DNA from: Marisa cornuarietis
Taxonomy: Eukaryota; Mollusca; Gastropoda; Architaenioglossa; Ampullariidae
DNA: 64,000 nucleotides
Assembly: GCA_004794655.1 (NCBI GenBank)
Contig: SMMW01000612.1
Span: forward strand, 1,513,501 to 1,577,500
Reading direction: 5' to 3'
Shown here: piece after piece, positions 1 to 11,215 of the stretch
Numbering within the stretch: the first letter of the stretch is position 1
How the letters are laid out: each line of letters opens with the position of its first letter
The notes under the pieces: model-generated
Database searches by the model: none
Told to the model about the DNA's origin: nothing
Seen by the model: only the letters and a program-made list of their open reading frames with translations
Translations under genes and position numbers: made by a program

Positions 1-866
1 CTGTTCATCGTACGTACATGTGTAAAGTAAAAGATTTTATATTTTATTCTGTGTGCGCGCGCCTATGTGTGTGTGTGTGTGTGCGTGCGTGTGTGCACGC
101 TGCTCCATAGTGGGTGTGCCAAGTCGAGGTACACAATTGTAAGAGTGTCAACACAAAATGCCAGAATATGGCATTTGTCATTTTAAAATTGTATGGTACT
201 GTGAACTTTCTCTAGATTAAATATTTGCAGCACTTTGTTGAAATACATCTTTTCTCGATTAGACACAGTTCACGAATATTTAGGTATTTGTTCATTCGAG
301 GACGATAGCCGTCTGCAGCAATAACATTTTAACTCATCGTTTAAACCTTTTGGATTAAAAAAAGTCTGTAAAAATTATATTGGCCTGTGTGTTTGTGTGT
401 GTGCGTGCGTGCGTGCGTGTGTACCAAATCTTGTACATTAAATGGTGAATCTGTAAAAGCAACATGTAGAAAAAGTGTAAGTTTAGGTCAGTTGGCTCTA
501 CTTTCTCAGGGGTAAAAATCTTCAGTACTTTGTTAACATATTCTGCTCTAGATTACACATTTAGATACAACTGAAAATAACCCAGGGCCTTCAGATATGC
601 AAGCTCTCTAGAAATAAGTAAACATAGGGGGGAGCTCTTTTTTCAAATACAATTAACTTGTAGAGGTCCCCGATATAAATCAGGCTACTTCACCTCCTTT
701 TGATGAACATCTCTGCAATCATGAAGTGCAAGAGATTAATTATAGTAGCGTGTTACTCTTGACCTACAGCTTATTGTTCAAGATAGGTGTAGTTTAATTC
801 AACAAGGATAAGTGAAAAATACTTTCCAGTAAATAAGGAAAAGGCTCCAACAAGTACAGTAGGAGA
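1..866. other. Upstream non-coding region of first receptor gene
   Basis: No gene seen. It holds two imperfect GT/GC microsatellites (about 50-100 and 385-421) and an internal weak duplication: the stretch around 190-270 resembles 500-580, both with a 'cagyacttTGTT' core followed by a 'TCTAGATTA'-like string. The stretch around 60-300 also weakly resembles 22380-22640. This is probably 5' flank of the receptor at 867. Confidence 0.5.
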
Positions 867-1892
867 ATGAATGAGTCTACCCCTACTGAACTTCTCATAA
901 CAAGTTTGGCTAATGACCACCTTCAAGAAACAAAGTGTGCTATGAGCGAGGAGATGTACCATAATATCCATCGGTTAAGCAGTTTTCTTACTGTTGCTAT
1001 TACTATAACAGGTATTCCTGGAAACCTGATTAACTGCCTGATATTTTGGCGCCAAGGGCTCTGCAGTCATATGAACCTCTGCCTTTTCTGCCTCTCATCC
1101 GTGGACCTCATCTTCCATGCCCTCGGTTTTCCAATGGGATGTTTATATGTCCTCAAAGTTTTAACAGACAACGATATCTTTGAAGAACAATACGAAAAGT
1201 ATATGCAATTTGTTTATGGCTTTACTTGTGCATTGAAATCTACGTCGGTGTGTTACAACACGGTGATAGCGGTGCAGCGGTGTTTGTGTGTGGTTTTCCC
1301 GATTACTGCGCCACTTACTATGAAGACCCGTACAATGACAACACTCTTAGGATTAATCGTAGTAGTCAATCAAGTAATGATTATACCCCTGAGTTTAAAA
1401 TATGAAGCAAGAAGAATTGAAATCAATGGAATTTCTCAGTGGCGAAGAGTAGAAACAGAAATGTGGCGACAGCACACACACATATTTTATATAATAATAT
1501 ATGTGATCATGCTTATATCCCTACCTTTAATATCTTTTGGTCTCGTTTCGTTAGCAACAGGAATCACAGTGGTGAAACTTCGAGAAACGGCAAGATGGAG
1601 AGGTAAGAACAGTGCTTTGTGTGTAACTGTCAATAATCAACAGACGGCGTTGACCAAGATGCTGGTAATGGTCTCCTGTGTTTTCATTGTTTCCCAATTA
1701 CCAGTAGTCATACACATTATACTTATTTTCTTTATTCCTGGATACTCCGCACTCGAATGCCCTTTGTTTTTTTCAAGCATCTTGATCACAACATTGTTTA
1801 CATTTGTTGACAGCGCTCTGAACGTTTTTATATACTATAACCGTTCTTCACGATTTAGGGAAGACGTTTTATCCTTGTGCTACAGAAACTGA
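867..1892 (+). CDS. Rhodopsin-like GPCR, putative gastropod chemosensory receptor, diverged member
   Basis: A 341-residue single-exon receptor starting at an ATG. Seven hydrophobic segments are visible at about residues 38-62, 70-95, 115-140, 155-177, 205-236, 264-290 and 302-325. Family marks are GIPGNLINCLIFWRQGL at the end of TM1, an aspartate in TM2 (D80), and YNRSSRF after TM7. The TM3 motif is QRC (137-139) where the other paralogues have ERC, so the acidic residue of the E/DRY ionic lock is lost. The NPxxY position reads NVFIY (319-323). One N-glycosylation sequon (NES, residue 2) lies outside. An AATAAA signal sits at 1956-1961, 64 bases after the stop. It is the most diverged intact receptor in the window. 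The chemosensory role is inferred from family resemblance to sea-slug and snail receptors; the ligand is unknown. Confidence 0.88.
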   Translation: MNESTPTELLITSLANDHLQETKCAMSEEMYHNIHRLSSFLTVAITITGIPGNLINCLIFWRQGLCSHMNLCLFCLSSVDLIFHALGFPMGCLYVLKVLTDNDIFEEQYEKYMQFVYGFTCALKSTSVCYNTVIAVQRCLCVVFPITAPLTMKTRTMTTLLGLIVVVNQVMIIPLSLKYEARRIEINGISQWRRVETEMWRQHTHIFYIIIYVIMLISLPLISFGLVSLATGITVVKLRETARWRGKNSALCVTVNNQQTALTKMLVMVSCVFIVSQLPVVIHIILIFFIPGYSALECPLFFSSILITTLFTFVDSALNVFIYYNRSSRFREDVLSLCYRN

Positions 1893-1955
1893 TATGTGAT
1901 AGTGATAAGAGAGATCAATACTAAGGAAAGTCACAATAGTTATTAGCAAAATTGA

Positions 1956-1961
1956 AATAAA
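1956..1961 (+). terminator. Polyadenylation signal AATAAA
   Basis: Canonical hexamer 64 bases downstream of the stop codon of the receptor at 867-1892. Confidence 0.5.
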
Positions 1962-2009
1962 GTACATTGTTTGCGTTTGAAAGAAACAGACCACTTAAAA
2001 TCTATAAAA

Positions 2010-2458
2010 ACCTGAGTAGGTTCCTTCACGGTACTCGAGCGACATCAGGCATCATCTGGGCGGTGATCGCAGTGGCTTGCATTCCCGTCTTTGACAATAT
2101 TCAGAACAAAGACAATGTCCTTACTCATGATTGCTTCGTTCTTGTCATTTCAATGTGACAATGTTACTTACCCATTTTTTCTACAAGTAGTAATAAAAGC
2201 AAATGCGAGAATTGGTACTTGGCGAGGATACAACTCCTAGACGACAATCCCATGTTAATCGAAACTTTCCAATCATTGTTTCTCGACGTAGCTAATTTTA
2301 AAATCCTAGTTGTGATGACCACCATAACAGTAGTCAAACTTAAAATAGCCATGACGTGGCGACGAACATCTGTAGCGGTGACAAGAAACAACGACAGCGA
2401 CGAGACGGCCTTGACTTTGATACTGTTTGTAGCCTGGCAAGTTACTATTTTTACCTGA
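2010..2458 (+). pseudogene. Decayed receptor gene (TM3, TM5 and start of TM6 remain)
   Basis: Two open pieces in different frames match the receptor family. The first (about 2015-2095) encodes HGTRATSGIIWAVIAV, the start of TM3, but breaks before the ERC motif. The second (2219-2458) encodes the pre-TM5 segment, MTTITVVKLKIAMTWRR and ETALTLILF, the TM5/ICL3/TM6 region. TM1, TM2, TM4, the TM3 end and TM7 are missing or destroyed. It lies just upstream of the 3383 receptor. Its last part (from about 2420) is repeated near 25780 upstream of the 26742 receptor, so it was already dead or decaying when the block was duplicated. Confidence 0.85.
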
Positions 2459-2460
2459 TC

Positions 2461-3382
2461 GCTTTAACGCTTCCTACAATTTATACTTAATTAAATTATT
2501 CATTTCCACCTCCACCCATATGTTTATTTACTAATTACGCTTATCTCAATACCAGTTAGTCTTTATAAACATGTTTTGTTACACACGGTCTTGACCAAAA
2601 CTACATTTACAGTTAACATAAGGCTGCATCACATCTTAGCAAGCTCTCGTCTGATTCGTAGACCATAGCTCAAGTTACTGTAACATTCAGCATTTCAACG
2701 CTTTTTGTCAGAATCTAATGTAATTATGGGTACATACTTTAACTTCCTTTCAAATTGACTGTAAAATAACAATTGAATTATTAAAATAATAAGAGTGAAT
2801 ATACTGATTTTTGGATTTTTAACTAGGTGGCTAACGGAGTAGCGGCAAATGAGCTGAGAACTGTGTGCCTAAAAGACTTTATTCCTATATTGTGTGCGTG
2901 CGTGCGTGCGTGTGCAAATATTTCTAGATAATACAAAGTCATTTATAATTTACTGTTGAACAAACAATTGATATAATTTTTAAAAGGCCAAAAATAACTC
3001 GCCGATGTAAATAAGAAAAAAGAAATCTGTTCATTTGTTGACAGAAGGGGATTGTCACTTAAGTAAATGTTAAAATCGTCTGCTTCTTGGTAATAACATG
3101 ACTTTATGTTTTATGCCAGAAATATCTCCTTTCATATGAGTATTACATTTTAAGCATTGAAAAAAACAAATCTTAAATATTCAAATACTTGAGCAAATCT
3201 GGGTTAAATTAGGTTTTTATCCGCACCTCTATATAAACCAACATAAATTATACTGTAATACACTGTAAAGTATTTTCATCTGAGCTTCTAATGAGATCAT
3301 CAGACGCAGTCTAACTCCTTAACACATAGGTGGTGTTTGTCAGCTCAAGACCGACGTGGCTACACGTGCCAGGGTGTTTTCT
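2461..3382. other. Intergenic 5' flank of receptor 3383
   Basis: No gene. It contains a GT/GC microsatellite at 2893-2914 and is homologous throughout to the flank of the 26742 receptor, and more weakly to the flank of the 10133 receptor (9615-10100). Confidence 0.6.
3229..3237 (+). promoter_or_regulatory. Putative TATA box upstream of receptor 3383
   Basis: CTATATAAA lies about 150 bases before the chosen ATG. The paralogue at 26742 has the same motif about 130 bases before its ATG. Conservation in an otherwise diverged flank supports a core promoter; the transcription start is unknown. Confidence 0.4.
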
Positions 3383-4459
3383 ATGGTTTTAACCATGAGT
3401 TCTTCAGAACCAGAAAACATATCATTACGATTATTAACAAACAAATCCGCTGAAGAGAACGCGACTCTTGATGACATCAGCTACAACACTCTGATAGTTA
3501 TAGAAACAATTTGCTTGGTATGTGTCCTCTTGCCAGCATGTGTTACTGGTATTCCAACAAATGTCATCAACTGTATGGTCTTCTGGCGACAGGGTCTTCA
3601 AGACAGGATGAACCTTTGTCTTTTCTCGCTGGCTCTCGCAGACTTACTGTACTTGACAATCACGTTTGTAATATATCCCATTGGTACACTCATAGGTTTG
3701 TATGACAAACAGTTAGGTGACAAATACCTCGTGAAATCATTCACTACATTGATGGGTCCACTCTACGGCTTCCGTGCCACCTCAGGCTTCATCGGAGTAG
3801 TCATCGCTATGGAGAGATGCGTGTGTGTTGTGCTTCCGTTTCACTCTTCTACACTCATACGGACCAGAACTGTGTGTATAGTGATCCTTCTTTCTTTCGT
3901 AATTTTTCAGCTTAGCTATTTACCCTTCTCTCTGGCATTAAAAGGTAGTTTGACATGGAGCAAACATGGCGAAGTATGGAAAATAACTGTCTCACAATTT
4001 TTTAAAGACAATCAAATCGTTCTTGAAGCATTCATAGGACAACTGTTAGACATAGCAGTACCTTTTACTTTGTTTCTTATCCTGATAGTCGCGACGACTG
4101 TCACCGTGGTCAAGCTGAATGCAGCCATGATGTGGAGACAAAGTGCACCACGTCTCACGAGGGCAGATGATGGTCATCAAACGGCCTTGACCTTAATGCT
4201 GGTTATCATCTCTGTTCTTCACAATGGGGCGATGTTGCCGTATGTAGCGTGTAACATTTCATATAGTTTTTTACCAGATCCCTTAGGGACCTCGTATGTT
4301 ACATTCATATTTATGAAAACTATCTCCCATTACTTGGCACCGGTTAACAGCGCTTTCCATATGTTTATTTATTACTCTCGTTCATCGCGATTTCGACAGA
4401 CGATGCGCTCAATAACTGGTCAAACCCGGGACCAGAAACTTCATACGAATGCGGTGTAG
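3383..4459 (+). CDS. Rhodopsin-like GPCR, putative chemosensory receptor
   Basis: A 358-residue single-exon seven-TM receptor. The frame is open upstream to a GTG at 3356, but the first ATG is 3383 (MVLTM); a second ATG at 3395 in good context (accATGa) is an alternative start. TM segments are at about 40-68, 78-102, 122-147, 160-185, 218-247, 267-292 and 308-331. Motifs: GIPTNVINC, WRQGLQDRMNLCLF (ICL1), LALADLLYL (TM2 Asp), ERC (144-146), VKLNAAMMWRQ (TM5/ICL3), NSAFHMFIYYSRSSRF (TM7 and helix 8). The TM3 cysteine position holds Phe and the NPxxY site reads HMFIY. Sequons are NIS (12), NAT (26) and others. AATAAA lies at 4588-4593. The closest paralogue is at 26742, inside a duplicated block. 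Ligand unknown. Confidence 0.9.
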   Translation: MVLTMSSSEPENISLRLLTNKSAEENATLDDISYNTLIVIETICLVCVLLPACVTGIPTNVINCMVFWRQGLQDRMNLCLFSLALADLLYLTITFVIYPIGTLIGLYDKQLGDKYLVKSFTTLMGPLYGFRATSGFIGVVIAMERCVCVVLPFHSSTLIRTRTVCIVILLSFVIFQLSYLPFSLALKGSLTWSKHGEVWKITVSQFFKDNQIVLEAFIGQLLDIAVPFTLFLILIVATTVTVVKLNAAMMWRQSAPRLTRADDGHQTALTLMLVIISVLHNGAMLPYVACNISYSFLPDPLGTSYVTFIFMKTISHYLAPVNSAFHMFIYYSRSSRFRQTMRSITGQTRDQKLHTNAV

Positions 4460-5438
4460 TTAAATAATGATAAGTATTTAAAAACCTAGCATTTGATACG
4501 AAAAAGAATAGAATGAATTCTTTGGATTTGATAAAATGTTTAATTAAATCCTGCAAGTAATTGGAAAAACGAAATATAGAGTATAACAATAAATTTGAAA
4601 ACGCTTCGTTTATTTTGAGATGCCGAAAGATATGTTGAAGTTTATTTAGAAACGTTACTGTTACAAGAAAAGGTGTATGCTTTTTTTTTTTTTTTTGCTC
4701 ATTTGACAATTCACTCAAAAAAACTGAGCCTCCGCCAAAGTTGAATCAGCCGAACCATGAATGACCACATCGTGGCATGTAAGGCCAAGTCTTCTAAACA
4801 CCGACCGTGGAATGGTCTAATGCCCGAAAAAAGCATTTGCTCAGTCAAAGGATATCGAGTGGCTTTAGTATTGTGAAAGAGGATCTATAAAATAGAAAAT
4901 AATTTATTGATTAATGTTTAACTTAACTGCTTCCTTAATAACTGAACGCATTTCTAACTGGAAAGTGAAGCGTTTTTTTCTTGTTTGTTTTGCCATCTAC
5001 AACTAAAGCATGATCACAGAGCGCTGGCATTGAAAGGTCTTCAAAGACTGGTGTGATGATACTGGGATATAAATCCTGTACTGGAGATAAACATTGAACC
5101 TTCGAGAGCATCCGGAACGTGTTCATTTTTATGTACATCATCATCATTTTTGTCTATTTTTTGCTTTACTGGTATTTTGCATAAAATTGCAAATTGAAGA
5201 ATTGTTGTTCGTATTTTTCACAAATGGTGTCAAGAAAAGCAATGTGGGGCGATGTGAGTGCAGGTGTGGATGTGTGTTTGTGTGTGTTTGTACGTGCGTG
5301 TGTGTCCGGAGGCTCTGGCATCGACATGGTGGAAAAAGTAGCCCGCCTCGCTCGAGCGTAACACACGATTTATATTCTGTACATGACTAATCTTCCGGTG
5401 CATTTTAAGTACGCTCATATATTTATGAACATCTTAGT

Positions 5439-5440
<2 letters not shown>

Positions 5441-5504
<64 letters not shown>

Positions 5505-5505
5505 C
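5441..5505. repeat. (TG)n microsatellite ending in (CG)n
   Basis: About 29 uninterrupted TG units followed by a short GCGCGC run. Confidence 0.98.
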
Positions 5506-5629
5506 TTGTTCATTTCGACACAAAGTGGTTTGTCGACTTAACTTTCTTGTGATACTCCTTTTCTTGTTCTAGAGGAATATCGTAGGATTTGTTAACATTG
5601 TGCAATTTATTTTTGTGAATGTTTCATGT

Positions 5630-5840
5630 TCACTGCGCTAAACGAATTGCTCCATGACATTAGGTGTGTCTTCAAACAACGAGAACTCATATGTAAATAC
5701 GCAGTTAATGCTCTTAGAATTGTTGTAAAATATTAAAAAGTGAATATTACTACACTCGCACGAATATTACTACCTGAAGACCAGCAGAACACAAAAAAAT
5801 AAAAATCGTTCAAATTATTAGTAAGGAAACTTGCAAAAGG
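5630..5840 (+). repeat. Diverged repeat block, copy 1 (with 8320-8620)
   Basis: Shares 'gttaatgctcttagaattgt', 'ctgcgctaaacg' and 'tagtaaggaaact' in the same order with 8320-8620, with insertions in the second copy. No coding content. Possibly a fragment of an older segmental duplication. Confidence 0.7.
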
Positions 5841-5857
5841 TGTAGTGTCATTGCAGA

Positions 5858-6115
5858 CGCTTAGGGAATCACTGTCCAGGCAGTTTCCAGCATCAAAAGA
5901 CAAGTGTATATCAGATCATGGTGTGCGATGTCATCAAGGGTCGAGCTGCGTAAAGGCCAAGTCACACACACGCACCTTTCTACTGCAATCACCATCGCAA
6001 GGAGACAGGAAGTCAATCTCAAGCCGTGTATAAAACCGCTCAGAGAATTAGTGAGACTTGATTAATACCTGCCTCCGAGAAATTTGTTTAAAAAGTTGTC
6101 CCAGAAACTATATAA
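5858..6115 (-). pseudogene. Decayed receptor fragment, relative of the 31126-32151 gene
   Basis: About 250 bases match, on the minus strand, the TM2-to-TM4 interval of the receptor at 31126-32151 (plus-strand 31639-31870). Shared strings include 'aaaggccaagtcacacacac' and 'gcctcc' with 'gaaat' and 'gttgtccca'. The reading frame is disrupted, and TM1 and TM5-TM7 are not found nearby. Orientation relative to the neighbouring 3383-type receptor (tail to tail) is the same as in the intact pair 26742/32151, so this is the dead partner of a duplicated two-gene unit. Confidence 0.85.
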
Positions 6116-7251
6116 ACGAGCGCCGTATGTCAGCTAACATATATTGATGCTCATAATTATAAGGAGCGCAGGAACATTTTCTACTCTTCTCACCCATGGA
6201 TCCGAACGGTTCTCTATAGTCTGCTTAATTGACAACATAATGAAGGTTAGCTGGAAAGAAAAACGACTTCTGCAGGAAGAATATTTACACTCCGGTTATA
6301 GATGACACAAATTGTGCCAGCAAAGAACAGGCAACTCAGGATCGACGCTGTATTGTAACCATCATGTTTAAACACTTGTAGTCAGATCAAAAAGCCGCAT
6401 GATTTTATTTTCTACAACTTCACGTAAAACAAATATTTATTCTTTCTTCTCAAATCATCAGTCACGTGCGCAGAAAAAGGGTCAAACGGCAATAATTCAA
6501 AAACAAACAGAAGAAAACTGTGTTGTTAAAGTTGTAATTTTTTTATATCCTGGAAATATTTGACCATGTTGACATTAAATGATTTCATGTATGATGATCA
6601 TTCAAGAGGTTAAATGGAGATGCCTCAATAAGCAGTATTTAGTCCTTGAATTGTATTATGAAGCTATGACTATACACACTGTCTATATATATATATATAT
6701 ACTGTTTATACGCACCTTAAGAAGACCTGTTATTCTGACCTCCCAATCGCCTTCTCATACACTAGTTATACAGACATCTCGTGTACTGTTTATACCCATA
6801 TATTGTACACTTGCCATACTCACCTCTAGAAGACTAGATATGACAGCCTCTAGAACACAGCCAGTGACAGTATACAGGGCCTCTGCTATTTTTTAGACAA
6901 GCCTCTTCGTATGAGGTGCAAACCAGTTTTAGTTAATTAGTTATACTGATCAAATACACTGGCAAAATCGTGGCATAGCCATTGTTCAACCTTTTTGCGT
7001 TGTGCCTGTTTTGGTAGGTATAAAAGGGAAAGTAGTACATCAGGGACACAAGTAGGAAAAATATGTGAAAAAAGTCATTATTGTGAACAGACAAAGAGAC
7101 TATACTACAGACATCTGTCGCCTGGCTTGTGTCTATTGCAGGGAGACTAGATCAAGGACATGGATGCTTTGATGCTTTTTCTTTTTTGTCTCAATAGTGA
7201 AAAGTAAATGGTTGGCGATAAAGAAAACAGCGCAACTGATCAAACTGTCAT

Positions 7252-7279
7252 TATCTTCTTCTTCTTCTTCTTCTCTGAC

Positions 7280-7343
<64 letters not shown>

Positions 7344-7345
7344 TT
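7252..7345. repeat. (CTT)n/(CTTT)n microsatellite
   Basis: CTT units followed by about 16 CTTT units. The low-complexity Ser/Phe/Leu open frames over it are not genes. Confidence 0.98.
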
Positions 7346-7399
7346 AATTGTATTACCTTATTTCGGTTCAAGAGTAAACAAATGAATTTTATAGCAGCT

Positions 7400-7960
7400 C
7401 TATGTTTTACCAGTTTTAGTCATTCATCGATGTGGTAACTTACTGGTAGTTTATTTTGCTAAAGATGTCAGAAAATGCACAGTTTGCTAAAGGGAAACAA
7501 CTCCAGACCTTTGTAAATGGCATTACAGCAGTTGCCTCTCTTAGACCCTCTACACCCTTCTCATGGATTTCAGGTTATTGCTTGGTAAAACACAAATGGA
7601 ACGGGTAACATTGCATTGACTTTGTTTTACATCCAGAGTAAAAGTATAGGCGAGGCTAATGCTAAAAATTGTCTTCCTGCACTGCAATTGTTTCCGTTAT
7701 TATTAGCAATTTAAAAGGGGTTTTTTCTGTACCCGTGCACCACAACTTTAGTGACATAGATTTTCTTTGACAGAGAGCACGCAAAAATCACTATGATCTA
7801 CGATGTAGTTTTTTTAATGCGTTTGTACAGTAGTAGGAACTGTGACTGTTGAACTTTCATATTCCATGAAACAAATGCAGATCAATTTGTCAAGAGAAGA
7901 CTTGTTAAGGTTTTATTTTATTTTAGACCTTTATATGCTTTTTTATGTTCTTTAACCATG
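7400..7960 (+). repeat. Segmental duplication B, left copy (with 23515-24010)
   Basis: Shared landmarks in the same order: 'atcgatgtggtaact', 'aagggaaacaactcca', 'cctttgtaaatggcatta', 'ttattgcttggtaaaacaca', 'gtgcaccacaacttta', and 'tttgacagagagcac'. Non-coding in both places. Confidence 0.85.
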
Positions 7961-8319
7961 TTATGAGAGAAGCAGTTTGATATGAATTGAGTATTTTGAT
8001 ATTACGGGTTACATGTACTATAAATTTACCTTTTTGTTTTGCTTTCAGAGCAAACGTCCCCCTCTCTTTTTTTTCTTTTTTTCTCCTTAACTCGGGTTTC
8101 CCTTTTTTTCATTGTTCCCTTATTGTTGTTTTGTTTCCGCGTCTTTTTCCTTTTTTTACCTGTGTTTCCTGATGTAATAGATAAGAAAGAAGAAAGAAGA
8201 TCATGATGTTTTCCAATGATTTCCTGTGTCCAGCCGTGGTATCAAGTGTCTTCCCCCCACCATACACACTCACCACTTCTCTAGAGGAACATTGCTAATG
8301 TTTTTACCTGCTTGTAATG

Positions 8320-8620
8320 GCACACTGCGCTAAACGCATTACTCCCTGACAGTATGTGTTTCTTCAGACAACAAAGTCAAACATCTGTAATGCACTCGCT
8401 GTTAATGCTCTTAGAATTGTTGCAACATTTCAAGATTTCGACCATTGCACGTCACTGGTTCAGAATAAACAAAATCTCTCATGGAATAGCCTTATAAAGT
8501 GTACGTAACATGGAGACAAAATGAACAAATGAATTAAAAAAACATCGTTTATGAAGTCAAACAAAACACAAAGAATGAAAATCCTTTAAATTTTTAGTAA
8601 GGAAACTCTTACCCTTAAAA
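8320..8620 (+). repeat. Diverged repeat block, copy 2 (with 5630-5840)
   Basis: See the first copy; 'gttaatgctcttagaattgt' and 'tagtaaggaaact' are shared, with about 100 extra bases between them here. Confidence 0.65.
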
Positions 8621-10132
8621 TAATGCATAGCTAAATGTCTATACAATAAGTTTTAAAATACAAAATAAACCTGTAGCACTGAGCCTAGAGGCCAGTGACC
8701 GGGTTCTACAATATCAAGGACACGAACTTACCTTCTTCTTGATCCCTATTCTGCATTTTATTTTGTTGATTGCGAACTGTCGTTCTTATAAAAAGACAGC
8801 TAACTGTTTTATTAATTGATTGGCCGCCACCATACCTTTAAGAGGTACACTTTCTGTTTGGATTTGCTCTATAAAAGTAGCAGTTAAGAGGTATTAAGAT
8901 GTACATAAGATGTATTAAACCGTAAAGGTCTAGCTCCAAAACATAGTTCTACATTGGACCTATAACTGATTCCAACTTTGCTTGTGAATGGAATATGAAA
9001 AAAGGAAAAACCAGGTGCCAGTGCAATTATGACTGGTAACTTAGCGTACTAACCAACACAAACGGTAGCTCTGTGTACTAATTTTCAGATTATTTTAAAG
9101 CGTTCTATAGCTTTGTACTCATTTCTTTTATTTTAGGTTTTTGTCCGACTTTAACAATTAAGTTCAAGCAAGATATTATGTTACATCCATTTGTAAAATG
9201 TGTTTCATGTTTTGTGCTCAAAGGTTCCTCATTAAACTATTTAGCATATTGATACTCTAGGAAAAATGCTTCTTTCACTTAACAACATGCGCAACATTAG
9301 TCAAACAGTATTATTTAAAGTTTATCGAATGTAAGTCTGAACCATTGAACCTGCAGTAGACGATGATCGCACTGCTGCTACAAAGATTGTATCTGAAAAT
9401 AAAATGCACGTTAGAACTTAATCAACAAAGAGACAGCTGGAGACCCTCTGTTAAGTGACAACAGTCAGACACCATTTTTAAAGTCCGCCCTTTCTAATGA
9501 GGTGCCATTGTGACTACTGTATACTATTTCTGTAAAGCTACACACACAAAAGACTGAAAGACACACGCACACATGTGGTTTTGATTTTTTTTAATGTATT
9601 TATTGAAGCAGAATGTGTGTGTGTGTGTGCGTGTGTGTGTGCGTGTCCGTGGGTTACAAGGTAATATAGCCGCTCATTTCTGTGGTTGGATACAAGTTTA
9701 TAAGGTGTTTACAGAAGATAAAACTCGTCGGAGTTAATAACCAAATACAGAGAAATTTGATCAATTGTTGAACAAAGCTGTTCGTCATTTAAGTGAAGGT
9801 AGAAGTCGTTTGCTTTCTGTGGTAATGGGATTTCTCTTTGTTTAACAATGGCAGTTTCTGTAATTAGCGGTATTTTTTTTAATTCTTTTGCGAAACGGTA
9901 ATATTAAACTTTCTTTTGTTCGTTTAAATATTATACCATTGTATTTGACAATAATTTAATTTTGATGTTATTTTTGTCAGTAAATCAGTGTGCCTATATT
10001 ATCCGTGCACTGCGATGTTGATGTTTACACATCTTTAGCTTAAGGCGGCCGACTAAGTACAAAGTTTAGCGCCTTAGTAATCGGTGCTTTCATCAAATCT
10101 GAAGTTGGTACCGTGAGAAGGCTGTTTCTTTG

Positions 10133-11215
10133 ATGTCTTTTAATGAGACTTTGTCAGAGCCAGAAAACAGAAGTTGGCTGATAAACAATTCAGTTCAAGA
10201 GAACACCGTGCAGTACGATGTCAGTTACAACACTCGGGACTTTATACAAATGGTTTGTTTTCTAGGTCTCCTATTGCCAGCATGTTTTATCGGCATCCCA
10301 ACCAATATAATTAACTGTGTGGTCTTCTGGCTGCAGGGTCTTCAAGACAGGATGAACCTCTGTCTTTTCGCCCTCGCTCTCGCTGACTTACTGTACTTGA
10401 TGACCACGTTTGTAATATATCCCGTGAGCGCACTAATCCGTTTGTATGACAAAGAAGTAGGCGACAAGTACAATGTGAAATTATTAACTATACTAGCAAG
10501 TCTTCTCTATGGCTTCCGCGCCACCTCAGGCTTCATCAGTGTTGTGATCGCTGTGGAGAGATGCGTTTGTACTGTGCTTCCGTTTCATTCTTCTACACTT
10601 ATACGAACCAGAACAATGTGTATAGTGATTATCGTCTCCTTGGTGCTTTTTCAGCTTAGCTATGTTCCTTACACTCTTGGTTTCGAAGGTAGTTTGACGG
10701 CGAGCAAAAACGGCAAACGATGGCAAGTTGTTCCGACACAATTTTATAAAGACAATACAATTGTTATTGAAATAATAGTAAGTAAGCTGCTCGACGTAGT
10801 AATGCCTGCTAGTGTATTTCTTGTCCTTGTTGTCGTGACGACTGTCACCGTAATTAAGCTAAAAGCAGCCATGTCATGGAGACAGAGTGCAACATGTCCA
10901 GCAAGGGGAAGTGGTGGTCAACAAACAACCCTGACCGCGATGCTGCTTGTCATCTCTTTAGTCCACATTGTGACAATGGCACCGAATGTAGTTTGTAGCA
11001 TTGCCTATGCCATTCTCCCAGATCCCTTGGGAACTTCGTATACTATATACTCATTACTGAAAAGTATTTCTCACTCTTTTGCACCACTCAACAGCGCTTT
11101 CCATATGTTTATTTACTTATCTCGCTCGTCTCGCTTTCGACAGACAATTCGCACTTTGTTCGGCCTTTCCCGAGGTAAGGACGCTTTCAACAAATCAATT
11201 CTTGTAAAAATATGA
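10133..11215 (+). CDS. Rhodopsin-like GPCR, putative chemosensory receptor
   Basis: A 360-residue single-exon receptor; the frame extends one TTG codon further but the first ATG is 10133. TM segments are at about 38-66, 74-100, 118-142, 158-182, 213-243, 264-290 and 305-330. Motifs: GIPTNIINC, WLQGLQDRMNLCLF (Arg of the usual WRQGL replaced by Leu), LALADLLYL, ERC (142-144), VIKLKAAMSWRQ, NSAFHMFIYLSRSSRF. The TM3 disulfide cysteine position holds Leu, and NPxxY reads HMFIY. N-terminal sequons are NET (4), NRS (12), NNS (18-20 region). AATAAA lies at 11233-11238, 17 bases after the stop. It is clearly the same subfamily as 3383 and 26742, but outside the large duplicated block and more diverged. 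Ligand unknown. Confidence 0.9.
   Translation: MSFNETLSEPENRSWLINNSVQENTVQYDVSYNTRDFIQMVCFLGLLLPACFIGIPTNIINCVVFWLQGLQDRMNLCLFALALADLLYLMTTFVIYPVSALIRLYDKEVGDKYNVKLLTILASLLYGFRATSGFISVVIAVERCVCTVLPFHSSTLIRTRTMCIVIIVSLVLFQLSYVPYTLGFEGSLTASKNGKRWQVVPTQFYKDNTIVIEIIVSKLLDVVMPASVFLVLVVVTTVTVIKLKAAMSWRQSATCPARGSGGQQTTLTAMLLVISLVHIVTMAPNVVCSIAYAILPDPLGTSYTIYSLLKSISHSFAPLNSAFHMFIYLSRSSRFRQTIRTLFGLSRGKDAFNKSILVKI

Larger units (their letters stand above)
2145..5140 (+). repeat. Segmental duplication A, left copy (with 25670-28430)
   Basis: The upstream flank, receptor gene and downstream flank are all recognisably repeated at 25670-28430. Landmarks: 'gtagcctggcaagttact' (about 2432 and 25771), a GT microsatellite (2893 and 26195), a CTATATAAA box (3229 and 26611), the receptor ORF, 'aagtcttctaaacac' (about 4787 and 28134), and 'gtgtgatgatactgggat' (about 5052 and 28352). 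Divergence is moderate in flanks and lower in the coding region. Confidence 0.85.
4460..5850. other. Intergenic: 3' flank, microsatellites, repeated block
   Basis: No gene supported. It contains AATAAA at 4588-4593, a T-tract at 4681-4696, the end of duplication A (to about 5140), a GT/GC region at 5250-5310, a long GT repeat at 5441-5505, and a block (about 5630-5840) that reappears at 8320-8620. Confidence 0.6.
6131..10132. other. Long intergenic region with duplicated blocks and simple repeats
   Basis: No gene supported. Notable contents: a TA repeat at about 6686-6702, CTT then CTTT repeats at 7252-7345, a block at 7400-7960 duplicated at 23515-24010, a block at 8320-8620 related to 5630-5840, and a GT repeat at 9615-9646. 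The segment 9690-9840 is weakly similar to the 5' flanks of receptors 3383 and 26742. The remainder is AT-rich with no recognisable feature. Confidence 0.6.

Noticed and set aside
7197..7438. Ser/Phe/Leu-rich open frames
   Set aside because: Translation of CTT and CTTT microsatellites.
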